From the NCBI RefSeq assembly GCF_003667315.2, contig NZ_RCTZ02000012.1, positions 1 to 64,000 on the forward strand: a stretch of 64,000 nt of DNA, read 5' to 3'. Positions 42,762 through 51,465 of this stretch are shown here, in pieces. Within the stretch, counting starts at the first letter, position 1; each line of letters starts with the position of its first letter. Source of the stretch: Tropicibacter alexandrii (GTDB taxonomy: Bacteria > Pseudomonadota > Alphaproteobacteria > Rhodobacterales > Rhodobacteraceae). The notes below the pieces were generated by a model. That model worked only from the letters and a program-made list of their open reading frames with translations. It was not told the origin of the DNA and did no database searches. Position numbers and translations under genes: made by a program.

Positions 42762-42828
42762 GAGCCTTCCCCGATCCTGCACCTGCCGGACTTACCGCGC
42801 GGCCCCGTGCAAGAAAACCCCGCCCCCG

Positions 42829-42892
42829 GCTTCTTTTGGCCAAAAATACCGTGGGGGTGAATGGCCGCAGGCCAGAGGGGGCAAAGCCCCCT
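42829..42892. repeat. dispersed G/C-rich intergenic repeat, copy 3 (inverted)
   Basis: In reverse orientation: GGCTTCTTTTGGCCAAAAAT, ACCGTGGGGGTGA, and AGGGGGCAAAGCCCCCT. The order of elements is the mirror of copies 1 and 2. It lies between the YbdK-type gene and the glycosyltransferase. Confidence 0.65.
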
Positions 42893-42898
42893 GATCCG

Positions 42899-44026
42899 CT
42901 ACAGATCTGCGTGGAATTCCTCGATCAGGTGCTGCACGACCGCCCGCATCTGGCCATCGTGATCCGCGCCCGCCTGACGCGCCTCGTCCAGAACCGCGCG
43001 CTGCCGCGTGGAGGACGTCCCGTTGGCCACGATGTCGCGTGCATTCTCGACCTCGCGCAGGCCGTGCAGGATGCCTGCATCCTCTTCGATCAACTCGATC
43101 AACTCGTCGATCAGCTCGACGAAGGGCACGATCTCGGCGCGACCGAAATCGATCAGCCCTTCGGTCACGCCATAGCGTTGCGCGCGCCAGCGGTTCTCGC
43201 CGATCAGAAACCGATCATAGATCCTCCAGCGCTGGTTCCTGACCCGCAAACGCCACAGCATCCGCATCAGGGCCTGCGTCAGCGCGGCCAATGTCAGCGC
43301 GTCTTCCATGCGCGGCTGCACATCCATGATCCGGCTTTCCAGCGTCGGAAACCGCGCCGAGGGGCGGAGGTCCCACCATATGCGCGAGGAATCCTCGATC
43401 ACGCCGACATCGATCAGGATCTGGACGGAGCGTTCGTAGTCCTGCCAGTTGTCGAATTGCGGCGGCAGGCCGGTCCGCGGCAGGTTGTCGAAGACCGAGA
43501 TACGGTAACTGGCGAGTCCCGTATCCTCGCCCTGCCAAAAGGGCGAGGAGGTGGACAGCGCCAGCAGATGCGGCAGGAAATAGCTCGCCTGTCGCATCAG
43601 GTCGGCGCGCAACGGGTCGTCGTCCAGACCCACATGCACATGCATGCCGCAGATCAGCATCCGCCGGACGACACCGCCCAGATCGCTTTTCAATTCGTTG
43701 TAGCGTTGCTTGTCGGTGTGGTGCTGCTGCTTCCAGTCGGCCTGAGGGTGGCACGAGGCGGCGATGGGCGACAGGTTGTATCGCGCCGCCTGACTGGACA
43801 CGGTGGCGCGCAGGCGGCGCAAATCCTCGCGTGCTTCGCCGACCGTTTTGCAGGGCTTGGTGCCGATCTCGATCTGGCATTGCAGGAATTCCGGGCTGAC
43901 CTGACCTTCAAGCTCGGCGGCGCAGGCCTCCATCAGGCCTTCGGGGGCTTCGACAAGGGCGCAGGTGTCCCGGTCGACCAGCAGGTATTCCTCTTCGATT
44001 CCGATGGTGAAGTCTGGTTCGCGCAT
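42899..44026 (-). CDS. carboxylate-amine ligase, YbdK/GCS2 type
   Basis: A 375-residue member of the glutamate-cysteine ligase family 2 (YbdK). The N-terminal [14 protein letters not shown] contains the metal-binding glutamates. [11 protein letters not shown] and [17 protein letters not shown] complete the ATP-grasp-like active site. Such proteins make a gamma-glutamyl-type bond, but the physiological substrate is not known. Start 44026 has GGAGGAA upstream, and the 33-residue upstream extension is Arg-rich and unlikely. It ends close to repeat copy 3. Confidence 0.9.
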   Translation of the reverse strand: MREPDFTIGIEEEYLLVDRDTCALVEAPEGLMEACAAELEGQVSPEFLQCQIEIGTKPCKTVGEAREDLRRLRATVSSQAARYNLSPIAASCHPQADWKQQHHTDKQRYNELKSDLGGVVRRMLICGMHVHVGLDDDPLRADLMRQASYFLPHLLALSTSSPFWQGEDTGLASYRISVFDNLPRTGLPPQFDNWQDYERSVQILIDVGVIEDSSRIWWDLRPSARFPTLESRIMDVQPRMEDALTLAALTQALMRMLWRLRVRNQRWRIYDRFLIGENRWRAQRYGVTEGLIDFGRAEIVPFVELIDELIELIEEDAGILHGLREVENARDIVANGTSSTRQRAVLDEARQAGADHDGQMRAVVQHLIEEFHADL

Positions 44027-44064
44027 GGCCGGGTTCCTCCGTCTCGTCTCGCCGGTCCTCGCGG

Positions 44065-44472
44065 TCACGACAGGGCGTCGGGCGAGTCGGCGTCGATCCC
44101 GACGAGCCGCATCGCCTCTGGCCATGACCGCGCCGTCAGGATGCCGAAGGCATAATGGCTGTCTGTCATCTGCTGGTACATACGCGCCATTCCGAAATCG
44201 GTTTCCGTGGGGCTGAGCAGGACGTAGCGCACCGTGCGGTCCAGTTTCGCCATGTAGGGCACCTTGAAGCGGATCACGCTCATCAGGCTGCTGAAGCCCA
44301 GATCGTAGTCATCGACCGCGGTAAGGTCGATGATCTGGTTCTGATCGGGGGAAAACCGGCTCGAGGCGAAATAAGCGGCGGTGCCCTCGTTGATGATGGC
44401 CGCATTCAACCGCCCTGAAAATGACAGGACATGAAGCCGATGATCCGGCCAGATTCGTGACTGGTACGCCAT
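44065..44472 (-). CDS. small SpoIIAA/STAS-like protein of unknown function, paralogue 1
   Basis: A 135-residue protein. Alternating beta strands and helices ([40 protein letters not shown]) give a pattern like STAS/SpoIIAA folds. [11 protein letters not shown] is shared with the next gene (FGLARMIQQLT), and the overall layout is the same, so the two are paralogues. I cannot name the family. The start at 44472 (MAYQSR) is preferred over an upstream in-frame ATG. It lies 54 bp downstream of its paralogue. Confidence 0.7.
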   Translation of the reverse strand: MAYQSRIWPDHRLHVLSFSGRLNAAIINEGTAAYFASSRFSPDQNQIIDLTAVDDYDLGFSSLMSVIRFKVPYMAKLDRTVRYVLLSPTETDFGMARMYQQMTDSHYAFGILTARSWPEAMRLVGIDADSPDALS

Positions 44473-44526
44473 ATCGCCACCTTGGACTGCATCGACTGTG
44501 TCGCGTATCCGTCGGCAGGTCAAATG

Positions 44527-45006
44527 TTACCGGATGCGCGACTGTACCTTCATCCCCGACGCCGGTGTTGCTGGCAGGCCCGCCGCCGCCGCGAGATGCT
44601 GGTTCAACTGCAACATGGTCCGTTCTCGCTGCCCGGCCAGTTGCAGGGCTTCGGATTCATTGCGGGTGATGGTGTAGCGGATGCCGCTGAGCGGTTCGGT
44701 CAACTGCTGGATCATCCGCGCCAGTCCAAAGGCGACGTCGCCGGGGGCATGGATGATGCTGTGGGCCGGGGCGTGGAAACTGCCGAAGACGGGCAGCAGG
44801 CGTTCGACGGCCATGACGATCCCGGTGAAGCTGGCCGAGATGTCGCCGACTTCCGAGGCCGAGGTCAGCATCGTGTAATTCGGGTCGAACAGCGGGTGAT
44901 CGACGTAGTCGCGAAAGGCCTGCGCCCCCTCGGCAATCGCCGTATCGCCCCGGATGCGGAAATAAGCTAGGTTTCGGTCAGGAAGGACCGTCAGATCGAA
45001 GCTCAT
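44527..45006 (-). CDS. small SpoIIAA/STAS-like protein of unknown function, paralogue 2
   Basis: A 159-residue protein similar in layout to the preceding entry (PDRNLAYFRIRGD, TMLTSASEVGDI, VAFGLARMIQQLTEP). It has an extra C-terminal tail of ~25 residues rich in Ala. A GGAGGAGG ribosome-binding site precedes ATG 45006. It heads a two-gene set with the paralogue, after a 430-bp upstream region. Role unknown; partner-switch-type regulation would fit the fold but is speculation. Confidence 0.72.
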   Translation of the reverse strand: MSFDLTVLPDRNLAYFRIRGDTAIAEGAQAFRDYVDHPLFDPNYTMLTSASEVGDISASFTGIVMAVERLLPVFGSFHAPAHSIIHAPGDVAFGLARMIQQLTEPLSGIRYTITRNESEALQLAGQRERTMLQLNQHLAAAAGLPATPASGMKVQSRIR

Positions 45007-45436
45007 GTCTTTCCTCCTCCGGACCGTTGCCGGCCACGTTGTTCCGTAACGTAATGTTAGACGCCGCACCGTGTCTGAGAAGCAAAAATGCGCCGGAAAC
45101 GGAGCGTGTTCGGACAAAAATTTTCATCTTGGGCAGAAAAAACGCAAAAAACTACTTTAACGTTAGCCGCTCCGCAGCATTCGAGGCGAAGGCGCGAGGG
45201 AGCGATTTCCCGTCGGTGCAATCTAGGCGGTATCCAATTGATTTTTAGATGCTAATTCACGTCAGATGCGCCGCATCTTCGGCGCGCAAAATTCCCCGCG
45301 CACGTTAGAATTGATTCGGGTTTTGGCCCCGTCAGGGGAATAGTGCCTCTGGAATGCGTCTTTTCATCGGGCTAAACGGCAAGACGCCCGGTCGGGGACC
45401 GGGCGTCGCAAGAGGTCTTGGTGGGGCGGGTGGCCT
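45007..45436. other. 430-bp intergenic region
   Basis: No supported gene. It holds the promoter region of the paralogue pair, including TAAC-N5-GTTA (45047-45059), an AT-rich stretch at 45117-45165 ending in TTTAACGTTAG, and the mmsA terminator at 45383-45407. Confidence 0.6.
45383..45407 (-). terminator. mmsA terminator
   Basis: A perfect 10-bp stem GACGCCCGGT/ACCGGGCGTC with a 5-nt loop lies 30 bp after the mmsA stop. On the minus strand it is followed by TTGCCG rather than a T run. Confidence 0.65.
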
Positions 45437-46936
45437 TCAATCCATCGGCTTGAAATTGAACTCGCCGCCGTCCTTGATCCCCGAGAACCAGCGTGCCGTG
45501 ACGGTCTTGGTCTTGGTGTAGAAGCGGAAGGCATCGGGACCGTACTGGTTCAGGTCGCCAAAGGCCGATTTCTTCCAGCCGCCGAAGGTGTGGTAGGACA
45601 GCGGCACCGGAATGGGGAAGTTGATGCCGACCATGCCGACATTCACCCGATGCGCAAAATCGCGCGCGGTGTCGCCATCGGCGGTGAAGATCGCCGTGCC
45701 GTTGCCATAGGGGTTGTCGATCACCAGCTTCAGCGCGTCCTCGTAGCTGTCGGCGCGGACTTGGCTCAGCACCGGGCCAAAGATCTCTTCCTTGTAGATC
45801 TCCATGTCCGGGGTCACGTTGTCGAACAGCGACGGGCCGACGAAAAAGCCGTTCTCGTAGCCTTGCAGTTCGAACCCGCGCCCGTCGACCAGCAGATCGG
45901 CGCCCTGTTCCACGCCAGAGGCGATCAGGCCTTCGATACGCTGCTTGGACTGGGCGGTGATAACGGGGCCGTAATCCACGTCGTCGCCACCGGTATAGGG
46001 GCCGACCTTCAGCTTTTCGACCTTGGGCAGCAGCCGCTCGATCAGACCGTCGGCGGTTTCCTTGCCCACGGGCACGGCCACCGAAATCGCCATGCAGCGT
46101 TCGCCCGCCGCGCCGAAACCGGCACCGACCAGCGCATCGGCGGCCTTGTCCAGATCGGCATCGGGCATGATGATCATGTGGTTCTTGGCGCCACCGAAAC
46201 ACTGCGCCCGCTTGCCGTTGGTCGCGGCACGGCCATAGATATACTGTGCGATCGGGGTCGAGCCGACAAAGCCCACGGCCTGCACGGTTTCGTTGTCCAG
46301 AATCGCGTCGACCACTTCCTTGTCGCCGTTGACGACCTGCAGCACGCCATCGGGCAGACCGGCTTCTTTCAGCAATTCCGCCAGACGCAGCGAGGTCGAG
46401 GGGCAGCGCTCGGAGGGTTTCAGGATCATCGCGTTGCCGCAGGACAGGGCCGGGGCCATCTTCCACAGCGGGATCATCGCGGGGAAGTTGAAGGGCGTGA
46501 TGCCCGCAACCACACCCAGCGGCTGGCGCATGGAATAGAGGTCGATGCCCGGGCCGCCATCATCGGTGAACTCACCCTTGAGCATCGCGGGCGCGCCCAT
46601 GCAGACCTCGACGACTTCGAGCCCGCGCTGCACGTCGCCGCGACCGTCGGGTAGGGTCTTGCCATGCTCGCGGCTGACCAGCTCGGCCAGTTCGTCCATG
46701 TGCTCGTTGATGAGCGCACCGAACTTCATCATCACCCGGGCGCGGCGCTGCGGGTTGGTGTTGGCCCATGCGATCTGCGCCTCGGCGGCGGAGGCTACGG
46801 CAGCGTTCAACTCCTCGACCGTGGCCAGCGGCACTTTGGCCTGCACTTCGCCGGTGGCGGGGTTGAAGACATCGGTGAAACGACCCGACGTGCCCTTGAC
46901 GTGTTGGCCGTTGATCCAGTGCGTGAGTTCGGACAT
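45437..46936 (-). CDS. mmsA: methylmalonate-semialdehyde dehydrogenase (acylating)
   Basis: A 499-residue CoA-acylating aldehyde dehydrogenase, which converts methylmalonate semialdehyde to propionyl-CoA at the end of valine (and in thymine/myo-inositol) catabolism. The catalytic Cys281 is in GERCMAIS, with MSELTHWINGQHVKG at the N-terminus and NFPIPVPLSYHTFGGWKKS near the C-terminus, as in MmsA. AAAGGAGGAG precedes the start. A LysR gene is divergent 99 bp away, and the other valine genes are about 5 kb downstream. Confidence 0.96.
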   Translation of the reverse strand: MSELTHWINGQHVKGTSGRFTDVFNPATGEVQAKVPLATVEELNAAVASAAEAQIAWANTNPQRRARVMMKFGALINEHMDELAELVSREHGKTLPDGRGDVQRGLEVVEVCMGAPAMLKGEFTDDGGPGIDLYSMRQPLGVVAGITPFNFPAMIPLWKMAPALSCGNAMILKPSERCPSTSLRLAELLKEAGLPDGVLQVVNGDKEVVDAILDNETVQAVGFVGSTPIAQYIYGRAATNGKRAQCFGGAKNHMIIMPDADLDKAADALVGAGFGAAGERCMAISVAVPVGKETADGLIERLLPKVEKLKVGPYTGGDDVDYGPVITAQSKQRIEGLIASGVEQGADLLVDGRGFELQGYENGFFVGPSLFDNVTPDMEIYKEEIFGPVLSQVRADSYEDALKLVIDNPYGNGTAIFTADGDTARDFAHRVNVGMVGINFPIPVPLSYHTFGGWKKSAFGDLNQYGPDAFRFYTKTKTVTARWFSGIKDGGEFNFKPMD

Positions 46937-47035
46937 GCGACTCCTCCTTTTGTGATTGCGCGGAGCGTACTCTTGCAAAAATGCGCCGCACAGGGGAAAT
47001 GTAGCAAAGGGGTTTTGCAATTTTGCGGGGATGGT

Positions 47036-47938
47036 ATGGCCGAAAGCTGGGATGATTTGCGGATTTTCCTTGCCGTGGCGCGGGGCGAAAGCCTGTCGGC
47101 GGCGGGGCGCGTCCTGCGGATGGACCCGGCCACCGTCGGGCGGCGCGTGGCGCGGTTGGAGCAATCCATGGGCGCGCCCTTGTTTGCGAAATCGGCGCAG
47201 GGCTATGCCCTGACCGAGGCAGGCACGCGGCTCATCGCGCATGCCGAAGCGGCAGAGCAAGCGTTTTCGCTTGCGTCCGAGGCGGTGCGCGGGCGGTCCG
47301 AAGGGTTGTCGGGGCAGATCCGCATCGGGGCGCCGGACGGCTGCGCGAATTTCCTGCTGCCACAGGTCTGCGCGCGCATCAGCGAGGCCAACCCGGATCT
47401 GGAGGTGCAGATCGTCGCCTTGCCGCGCGTGGTGAACCTGTCCCGGCGCGAGGCGGACATGGCCATCGCCGTCAGCCCGCCTACGGCGGGGCGGCTTTTG
47501 GTGCAGAAAATCACCGATTATCGGCTGCATCTTGCGGCAAGTGCCGATTATCTTGCGTCAAGTGCCCCCATCCGCAGCCGAGAAGACCTGCGCCATCACC
47601 GACTGGTGGGGTACATCCCCGACATGATTTTCGACAAGGAACTGGATTATCTGTCGGATCTGGGCGTGGCGCGGGTGCCGCTGGCCTCCAACTCGGTCTC
47701 GGTGCAATTCCACTGGCTTAGGCAAGGGGCCGGACTGGGCATCGTTCATGATTTCGCGCTGCCCGCCGCACCGGGACTGAAACTGGTCCTGACCCACGAG
47801 GTCAGCCTGATCCGGTCCTTCTACCTCGTGCGGCACGCGGATGATCGCCGTCTCGAACGCATGAACCGCTTTGCCGAGGCGCTCACCCATGGCATGCGCA
47901 GCGAATTGGCGCGGCTGGAGGGGCTTGCCGGGGGGTGA
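47036..47938 (+). CDS. LysR family transcriptional regulator (adjacent to mmsA)
   Basis: A 300-residue LysR-type regulator. The HTH region is WDDLRIFLAVARGESLSAAG with MDPATVGRRVARLEQS. The effector domain begins with GQIRIGAPDGCANFLLP. It is divergent from mmsA with a short shared region carrying inverted TTGCAAAA and TTTTGCAA arms (46974 and 47013), so it may control mmsA. Start 47036 follows GCGGGGATGGT. Confidence 0.9.
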   Translation: MAESWDDLRIFLAVARGESLSAAGRVLRMDPATVGRRVARLEQSMGAPLFAKSAQGYALTEAGTRLIAHAEAAEQAFSLASEAVRGRSEGLSGQIRIGAPDGCANFLLPQVCARISEANPDLEVQIVALPRVVNLSRREADMAIAVSPPTAGRLLVQKITDYRLHLAASADYLASSAPIRSREDLRHHRLVGYIPDMIFDKELDYLSDLGVARVPLASNSVSVQFHWLRQGAGLGIVHDFALPAAPGLKLVLTHEVSLIRSFYLVRHADDRRLERMNRFAEALTHGMRSELARLEGLAGG

Positions 47939-48031
47939 TCGTTTCCCGCCGTTCATCCCTTTGTTTCACTTGACAGATTGTCGCGCACGGGTCGAAGCTG
48001 GAAGAACACAGGCGCTACAAGGAGGCCCGAC

Positions 48032-48466
48032 ATGCAAGTCCAGCAGATTCTCAGAAGCAAGGGAACCGACGGGGTCTACACGGTCAAACCCGGCACCACG
48101 GTGGCAGATGCGGCCAAGATCCTCGCGGAAAAGCGGATCGGGACGGTGGTGATCTCGTCTGACGGGGTCAAGGCCGAGGGGATCCTGTCGGAGCGCGACA
48201 TCGTGCGCGAGCTTGCGAAACGCGGTGGCGCCTGTCTGGAGGCGATGGTGGACGATTACATGACGTCCGACCTGATCACCTGTACGCTGTCGGACCGTGC
48301 CGACGACGTGCTTGCCAAGATGACCGAAGGGCGGTTTCGCCACATGCCGGTTGTCGAAGACGGCAACATGGTCGGCCTCGTTACCATCGGCGACGTGGTC
48401 AAGGCGCGGCTCAGCGAACTGGCCATGGAAAAGAACGCGCTCGAAGGCATGATCATGGGGCATTGA
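48032..48466 (+). CDS. CBS domain pair protein
   Basis: A 144-residue protein consisting of two CBS motifs (VKPGTTVADAAKILAEKRIGT and CTLSDRADDVLAKMTEGRFRHM). Such Bateman modules bind adenine nucleotides or similar ligands. No effector domain is attached, so it probably acts as a small regulatory subunit. AAGGAGG precedes ATG 48032, better than the upstream in-frame start. Partner unknown. Confidence 0.92.
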   Translation: MQVQQILRSKGTDGVYTVKPGTTVADAAKILAEKRIGTVVISSDGVKAEGILSERDIVRELAKRGGACLEAMVDDYMTSDLITCTLSDRADDVLAKMTEGRFRHMPVVEDGNMVGLVTIGDVVKARLSELAMEKNALEGMIMGH

Positions 48467-48564
48467 CCGCGTAGCGCGGTTCTGGTGGCCAAGATTCTGC
48501 GCTTGCAAATTTCCGCGCAATAATGTTGCGTGCCGGGAAATAACGACCAAGAGGGGGACCCCCC

Positions 48565-49056
48565 ATGCGCATCGGCCTGTATCCCGGCACCTTCGATCCC
48601 ATCACCTTGGGCCATATCGACATCATCCGCCGGGGGGCCATGCTGGTCGACCGGCTGGTGATCGGCGTGGCGATCAATCGGGACAAGGGGCCTCTGTTTT
48701 CACTCGAAGAGCGTGTCGCCATGATCGAGGCGGAGTGCTGCAAGCTGTCCGAGGAAACCGGCACCGAGATCATCGCACACCCGTTCGAGAATCTGCTGAT
48801 CGATTGCGCCCGCGATGTCGGCGCGCAGGTGATCGTGCGCGGGCTGCGGGCCGTGGCGGATTTCGAGTATGAATTCCAGATGGTTGGCATGAACCGCGCG
48901 CTCGACAAGTCGGTCGAGACGGTGTTCCTGATGGCCGAGGCCCAGCATCAGGCCATCGCGTCCAAGCTGGTCAAGGAAATCGCCCGGCTGGGCGGCGATG
49001 TGAGCAAATTCGTGACGCCGCCGGTGCACAAGGCGCTGGTCGAACGCTTCGGCTGA
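48565..49056 (+). CDS. coaD: phosphopantetheine adenylyltransferase
   Basis: A 163-residue CoaD, the fourth step of CoA synthesis (4'-phosphopantetheine + ATP to dephospho-CoA). The nucleotidyltransferase motif is YPGTFDPITLGHIDI (residues 5-19), with RGLRAVADFEYEFQM and the ISSxxR-equivalent region ASKLVKEIARLGG. GAGGGGGACCCCCC precedes the start. A strong terminator follows. Confidence 0.97.
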   Translation: MRIGLYPGTFDPITLGHIDIIRRGAMLVDRLVIGVAINRDKGPLFSLEERVAMIEAECCKLSEETGTEIIAHPFENLLIDCARDVGAQVIVRGLRAVADFEYEFQMVGMNRALDKSVETVFLMAEAQHQAIASKLVKEIARLGGDVSKFVTPPVHKALVERFG

Positions 49057-49104
49057 TCCGGGGCGCGCGGCCCAGCCGCGGCTTGGACGCGGTCAGGCAT
49101 AAGA

Positions 49105-49133
49105 CAAGGGCGCGCCGGGAAAGCGCGCCCTTG
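49105..49133. terminator. bidirectional terminator between coaD and DUF1127 gene
   Basis: A perfect 11-bp stem CAAGGGCGCGC/GCGCGCCCTTG with a CGGGAAA loop, between convergent genes. Confidence 0.75.
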
Positions 49134-49148
49134 GTCCGGTGGCGGCTG

Positions 49149-49292
49149 TCAGCGACCGTACACCGTTTCGTGGGCGATCCGGGGCAGGTCATCGGGCACA
49201 AGCCCGAGATCAAAGCTCAGATCCTGCAACTCGCGCAAGGTGCGGCGATATTGCTGATGCCTTGCAAGGCGGGTGCGCAAATTGTCGAACAT
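49149..49292 (-). CDS. DUF1127 micro-protein 1
   Basis: A 47-residue basic protein beginning MFDNLRTRLARHQQYRRTL. DUF1127 proteins are small Arg-rich proteins common in alphaproteobacteria and linked, in some species, to RNA metabolism and phosphate or stress responses. An AAAGGCGG site precedes the start. It is 10 bp from its paralogue upstream. Confidence 0.88.
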   Translation of the reverse strand: MFDNLRTRLARHQQYRRTLRELQDLSFDLGLVPDDLPRIAHETVYGR

Positions 49293-49302
49293 GATGCCGC
49301 CT

Positions 49303-49458
49303 TTATGCGCCATAGACAGCCGTGCGCGCGATGCGCGGGAAGTCGGCCGGAGCAAAGTCGAGATCGGCAGCAACGTCGCGCGGCATGGCGCGCAGTTCTG
49401 CAAGGGTGCGGTTGTAGCGGGCGCGTTTTTCAAGACGCGAACGAAGCGATGTGAACAT
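49303..49458 (-). CDS. DUF1127 micro-protein 2
   Basis: A 51-residue protein, MFTSLRSRLEKRARYNRTLAE at the N-terminus, paralogous to the neighbouring 47-residue protein (both end in (I)AxTAVYG or ETVYG). AAAGGA precedes the start. The two form a small operon on the minus strand. Confidence 0.88.
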   Translation of the reverse strand: MFTSLRSRLEKRARYNRTLAELRAMPRDVAADLDFAPADFPRIARTAVYGA

Positions 49459-49587
49459 GGTCGCGGTCCTTTCCGGTGGGTCTGTTCGTTTCCGTTGCCG
49501 CCAACATGGGGCATGCTGCGGTGCAGAACAATTGTCGGGAAGGTCTTGCGACCATGCAGGAACTGCATGGCTTTGTTTACCCACTGT

Positions 49588-50010
49588 TCAGGGTTTGATC
49601 GTGAAATCCCCGCCATCCGCCGGGCTGGGGATGTGGATGGCATAGTCCTGCGGCTTTGATCCGACGCAGACGAAGTCGATGGTCAGGTCCTGCGCCCGCA
49701 TCTGGCGCGGTTCCAACTGGCGGGCGATGTCGCTGGCATTGAGCAGGCGCCAATGCGCCTCGCCATAGGTGCGGTGGACGATGTGATAATCCGACCCGCA
49801 GGTCTTGGCCGCCTGATCGCGGCAGCGTTGGTCGGGCGTGCCGATGCGGACGGGACTGTTCAGCACATGGATATCCGGCTCGACCAAGCAACTGGCCTGA
49901 TACAGCACCGTGTCACGGTGGTAATCCACCGGCACGGCCACGCCCCGGGTGACGATCGGATCGCAGGCGGGCAGGGCCAGCACCGCACAGGCGCAGAACA
50001 GTCGTTTCAT
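49588..50010 (-). CDS. putative lipoprotein of unknown function
   Basis: A 140-residue protein with a lipoprotein-type signal sequence: MKRLFCACAVLALPAC, with Cys16 as the expected lipidated residue (lipobox ALPAC). The mature part has three further cysteines that could form disulfides. No family recognised. Start 50010 follows AGGAGACC. It is transcribed in the gap direction after a terminator. Confidence 0.72.
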   Translation of the reverse strand: MKRLFCACAVLALPACDPIVTRGVAVPVDYHRDTVLYQASCLVEPDIHVLNSPVRIGTPDQRCRDQAAKTCGSDYHIVHRTYGEAHWRLLNASDIARQLEPRQMRAQDLTIDFVCVGSKPQDYAIHIPSPADGGDFTIKP

Positions 50011-50033
50011 CAAGGGTCTCCTGCAAAGGCAAA

Positions 50034-50058
50034 CAGCCCGGCCGTATCGACCGGGCTG
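50034..50058 (-). terminator. gap terminator
   Basis: An 8-bp stem CAGCCCGG/CCGGGCTG is followed on the minus strand by TTTGCC. It lies 24 bp after the gap stop. Confidence 0.7.
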
Positions 50059-50082
50059 CGTCAGACCCTAAGGCAGGATGGT

Positions 50083-51084
50083 TTACAGAAGCTTTCCCAT
50101 CGCCACGGCGGTGTCGCTCATCCGGTTGGAGAAGCCCCATTCGTTGTCATACCACGTCAGGATGCGCACCATCGTGCCCTCCATCACCTTGGTCTGGTCG
50201 CAATGGAAGATCGAGGAATGCGAGTCGTGGTTGAAATCGACGCTGACCAGCTTCTTGTCGGTATAGCCGAGGACGCCCTTGAGCGGGCCATCGGCGGCGG
50301 CGCGGATGGCGGCGTTGACCTCGTCCACCGTGGTGTCGCGCGCGGCCTCGAAGGTCAGGTCGACGACCGACACGTTCGGCGTGGGCACGCGGATCGCGAC
50401 GCCGTCGAGCTTGCCGTTGAGTTCCGGCAGCACCAGACCCACGGCCTTGGCCGCGCCGGTCGAGGTCGGGATCATGCTCAGCGCCGCAGCGCGGGCGCGG
50501 TAGAGATCCTTGTGCATGGTGTCCAGCGTCGGCTGGTCGCCGGTATAGCTGTGGATCGTGGTCATGAAGCCCTTGACGATCCCGATCTCATCGTTGAGCA
50601 CCTTCACCACCGGCGACAGGCAGTTGGTGGTGCAGGAGGCGTTCGATACGATCACGTCGTCCTTGGTCAGCACGTCATGGTTCACGCCGTAGACTATGGT
50701 CTTGTCCGCATCGGTGCCGGGCGCCGAGATCAGCACGCGCTTGGCGCCGGTCGATAGGTGCGGCTGGCACTTTTCCTTGGAGGTGAAGATGCCGGTGCAT
50801 TCCATGATGACGTCGACATCGCCCCAGGGCAGGTCGGCGGGGTTGCGGATGGCGGTCACCTTGATCGGGCCGCGGCCCACGTCGATCCAGTCGTCACCTG
50901 CGGTGACCTCGACCGGAAAGCGGCCATGCACGCTGTCATATTGCAGCAGGTGGGCGTTGGTCTCGACCGGGCCGAGATCGTTGATGGCGATCACCTCGAT
51001 ATCGGTGCGACCGGATTCGATGATGGCGCGCAGCACGTTGCGACCGATGCGACCGAACCCGTTGATGGCGACTTTGACACTCAT
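50083..51084 (-). CDS. gap: glyceraldehyde-3-phosphate dehydrogenase, type I
   Basis: A 333-residue phosphorylating GAPDH. The N-terminal Rossmann motif is [16 protein letters not shown]. The catalytic Cys151 is in [18 protein letters not shown] appears here as [16 protein letters not shown] 51084 gives the normal N-terminus; the upstream in-frame ATG is unlikely. A GTTAACGCTAAC element 41 bp upstream is shared with eno. The next gene upstream is a 47-residue membrane protein. Confidence 0.97.
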   Translation of the reverse strand: MSVKVAINGFGRIGRNVLRAIIESGRTDIEVIAINDLGPVETNAHLLQYDSVHGRFPVEVTAGDDWIDVGRGPIKVTAIRNPADLPWGDVDVIMECTGIFTSKEKCQPHLSTGAKRVLISAPGTDADKTIVYGVNHDVLTKDDVIVSNASCTTNCLSPVVKVLNDEIGIVKGFMTTIHSYTGDQPTLDTMHKDLYRARAAALSMIPTSTGAAKAVGLVLPELNGKLDGVAIRVPTPNVSVVDLTFEAARDTTVDEVNAAIRAAADGPLKGVLGYTDKKLVSVDFNHDSHSSIFHCDQTKVMEGTMVRILTWYDNEWGFSNRMSDTAVAMGKLL

Positions 51085-51124
51085 GGCGCTTCCCCTTTCG
51101 TGGCGGCATTGCCCTGTCTGATTT

Positions 51125-51136
51125 GTTAACGCTAAC
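51125..51136. promoter_or_regulatory. candidate operator upstream of gap (GTTAACGCTAAC)
   Basis: A near-palindrome 41-52 bp before the gap start, embedded in TGTTAACGCTAACA. It differs by one base from the element upstream of eno. A LacI-type central-carbon regulator is a plausible binder. Confidence 0.5.
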
Positions 51137-51235
51137 AATCACCAGTGTGATGAAAAGTCAACCCGACGGAAGGGCAGCCGTTCCTTTCAGCGCCTCAAAT
51201 GTGACGGTGGGCGGGCACGCGGTTTCCGATAGGGG

Positions 51236-51379
51236 TCAACGCCAGAAGGCGATCCAGTCGAGCAGCCAGAACATCTTCTTGCCGAGATAGATCATATGAT
51301 CGGAGCCGAACATCACGATGTCCACGCCGATCCCCAACAGGATCAGCGCCCCAAGAACAACGGCCAGCGAATTGGTCAT
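51236..51379 (-). CDS. 47-residue single-pass membrane protein
   Basis: A short frame encoding MTNSLAVVLGALILLGIGVD, then IVMFGSDHMIYLGKKMF and ending WLLDWIAFWR. One hydrophobic helix (residues ~4-24) and a Trp/Lys-rich C-terminus. CCGGAG is upstream. The DNA frame is clean and the composition is protein-like; similar short proteins occur beside gap in Rhodobacterales as I recall. Function unknown. Confidence 0.72.
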   Translation of the reverse strand: MTNSLAVVLGALILLGIGVDIVMFGSDHMIYLGKKMFWLLDWIAFWR

Positions 51380-51465
51380 GACGTGCTCCGGAAAGGTCCG
51401 CACCCTTGATGACAGAGGGGCAGGGCGCTGTCACGGCCCTCGCGTGACGTTTTCAGGGCCGCGCG

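Noticed and set aside
47558-47956. Minus-strand frame opposite the LysR gene near mmsA
   Set aside because: Shadow of the regulator; no ribosome-binding site or family.
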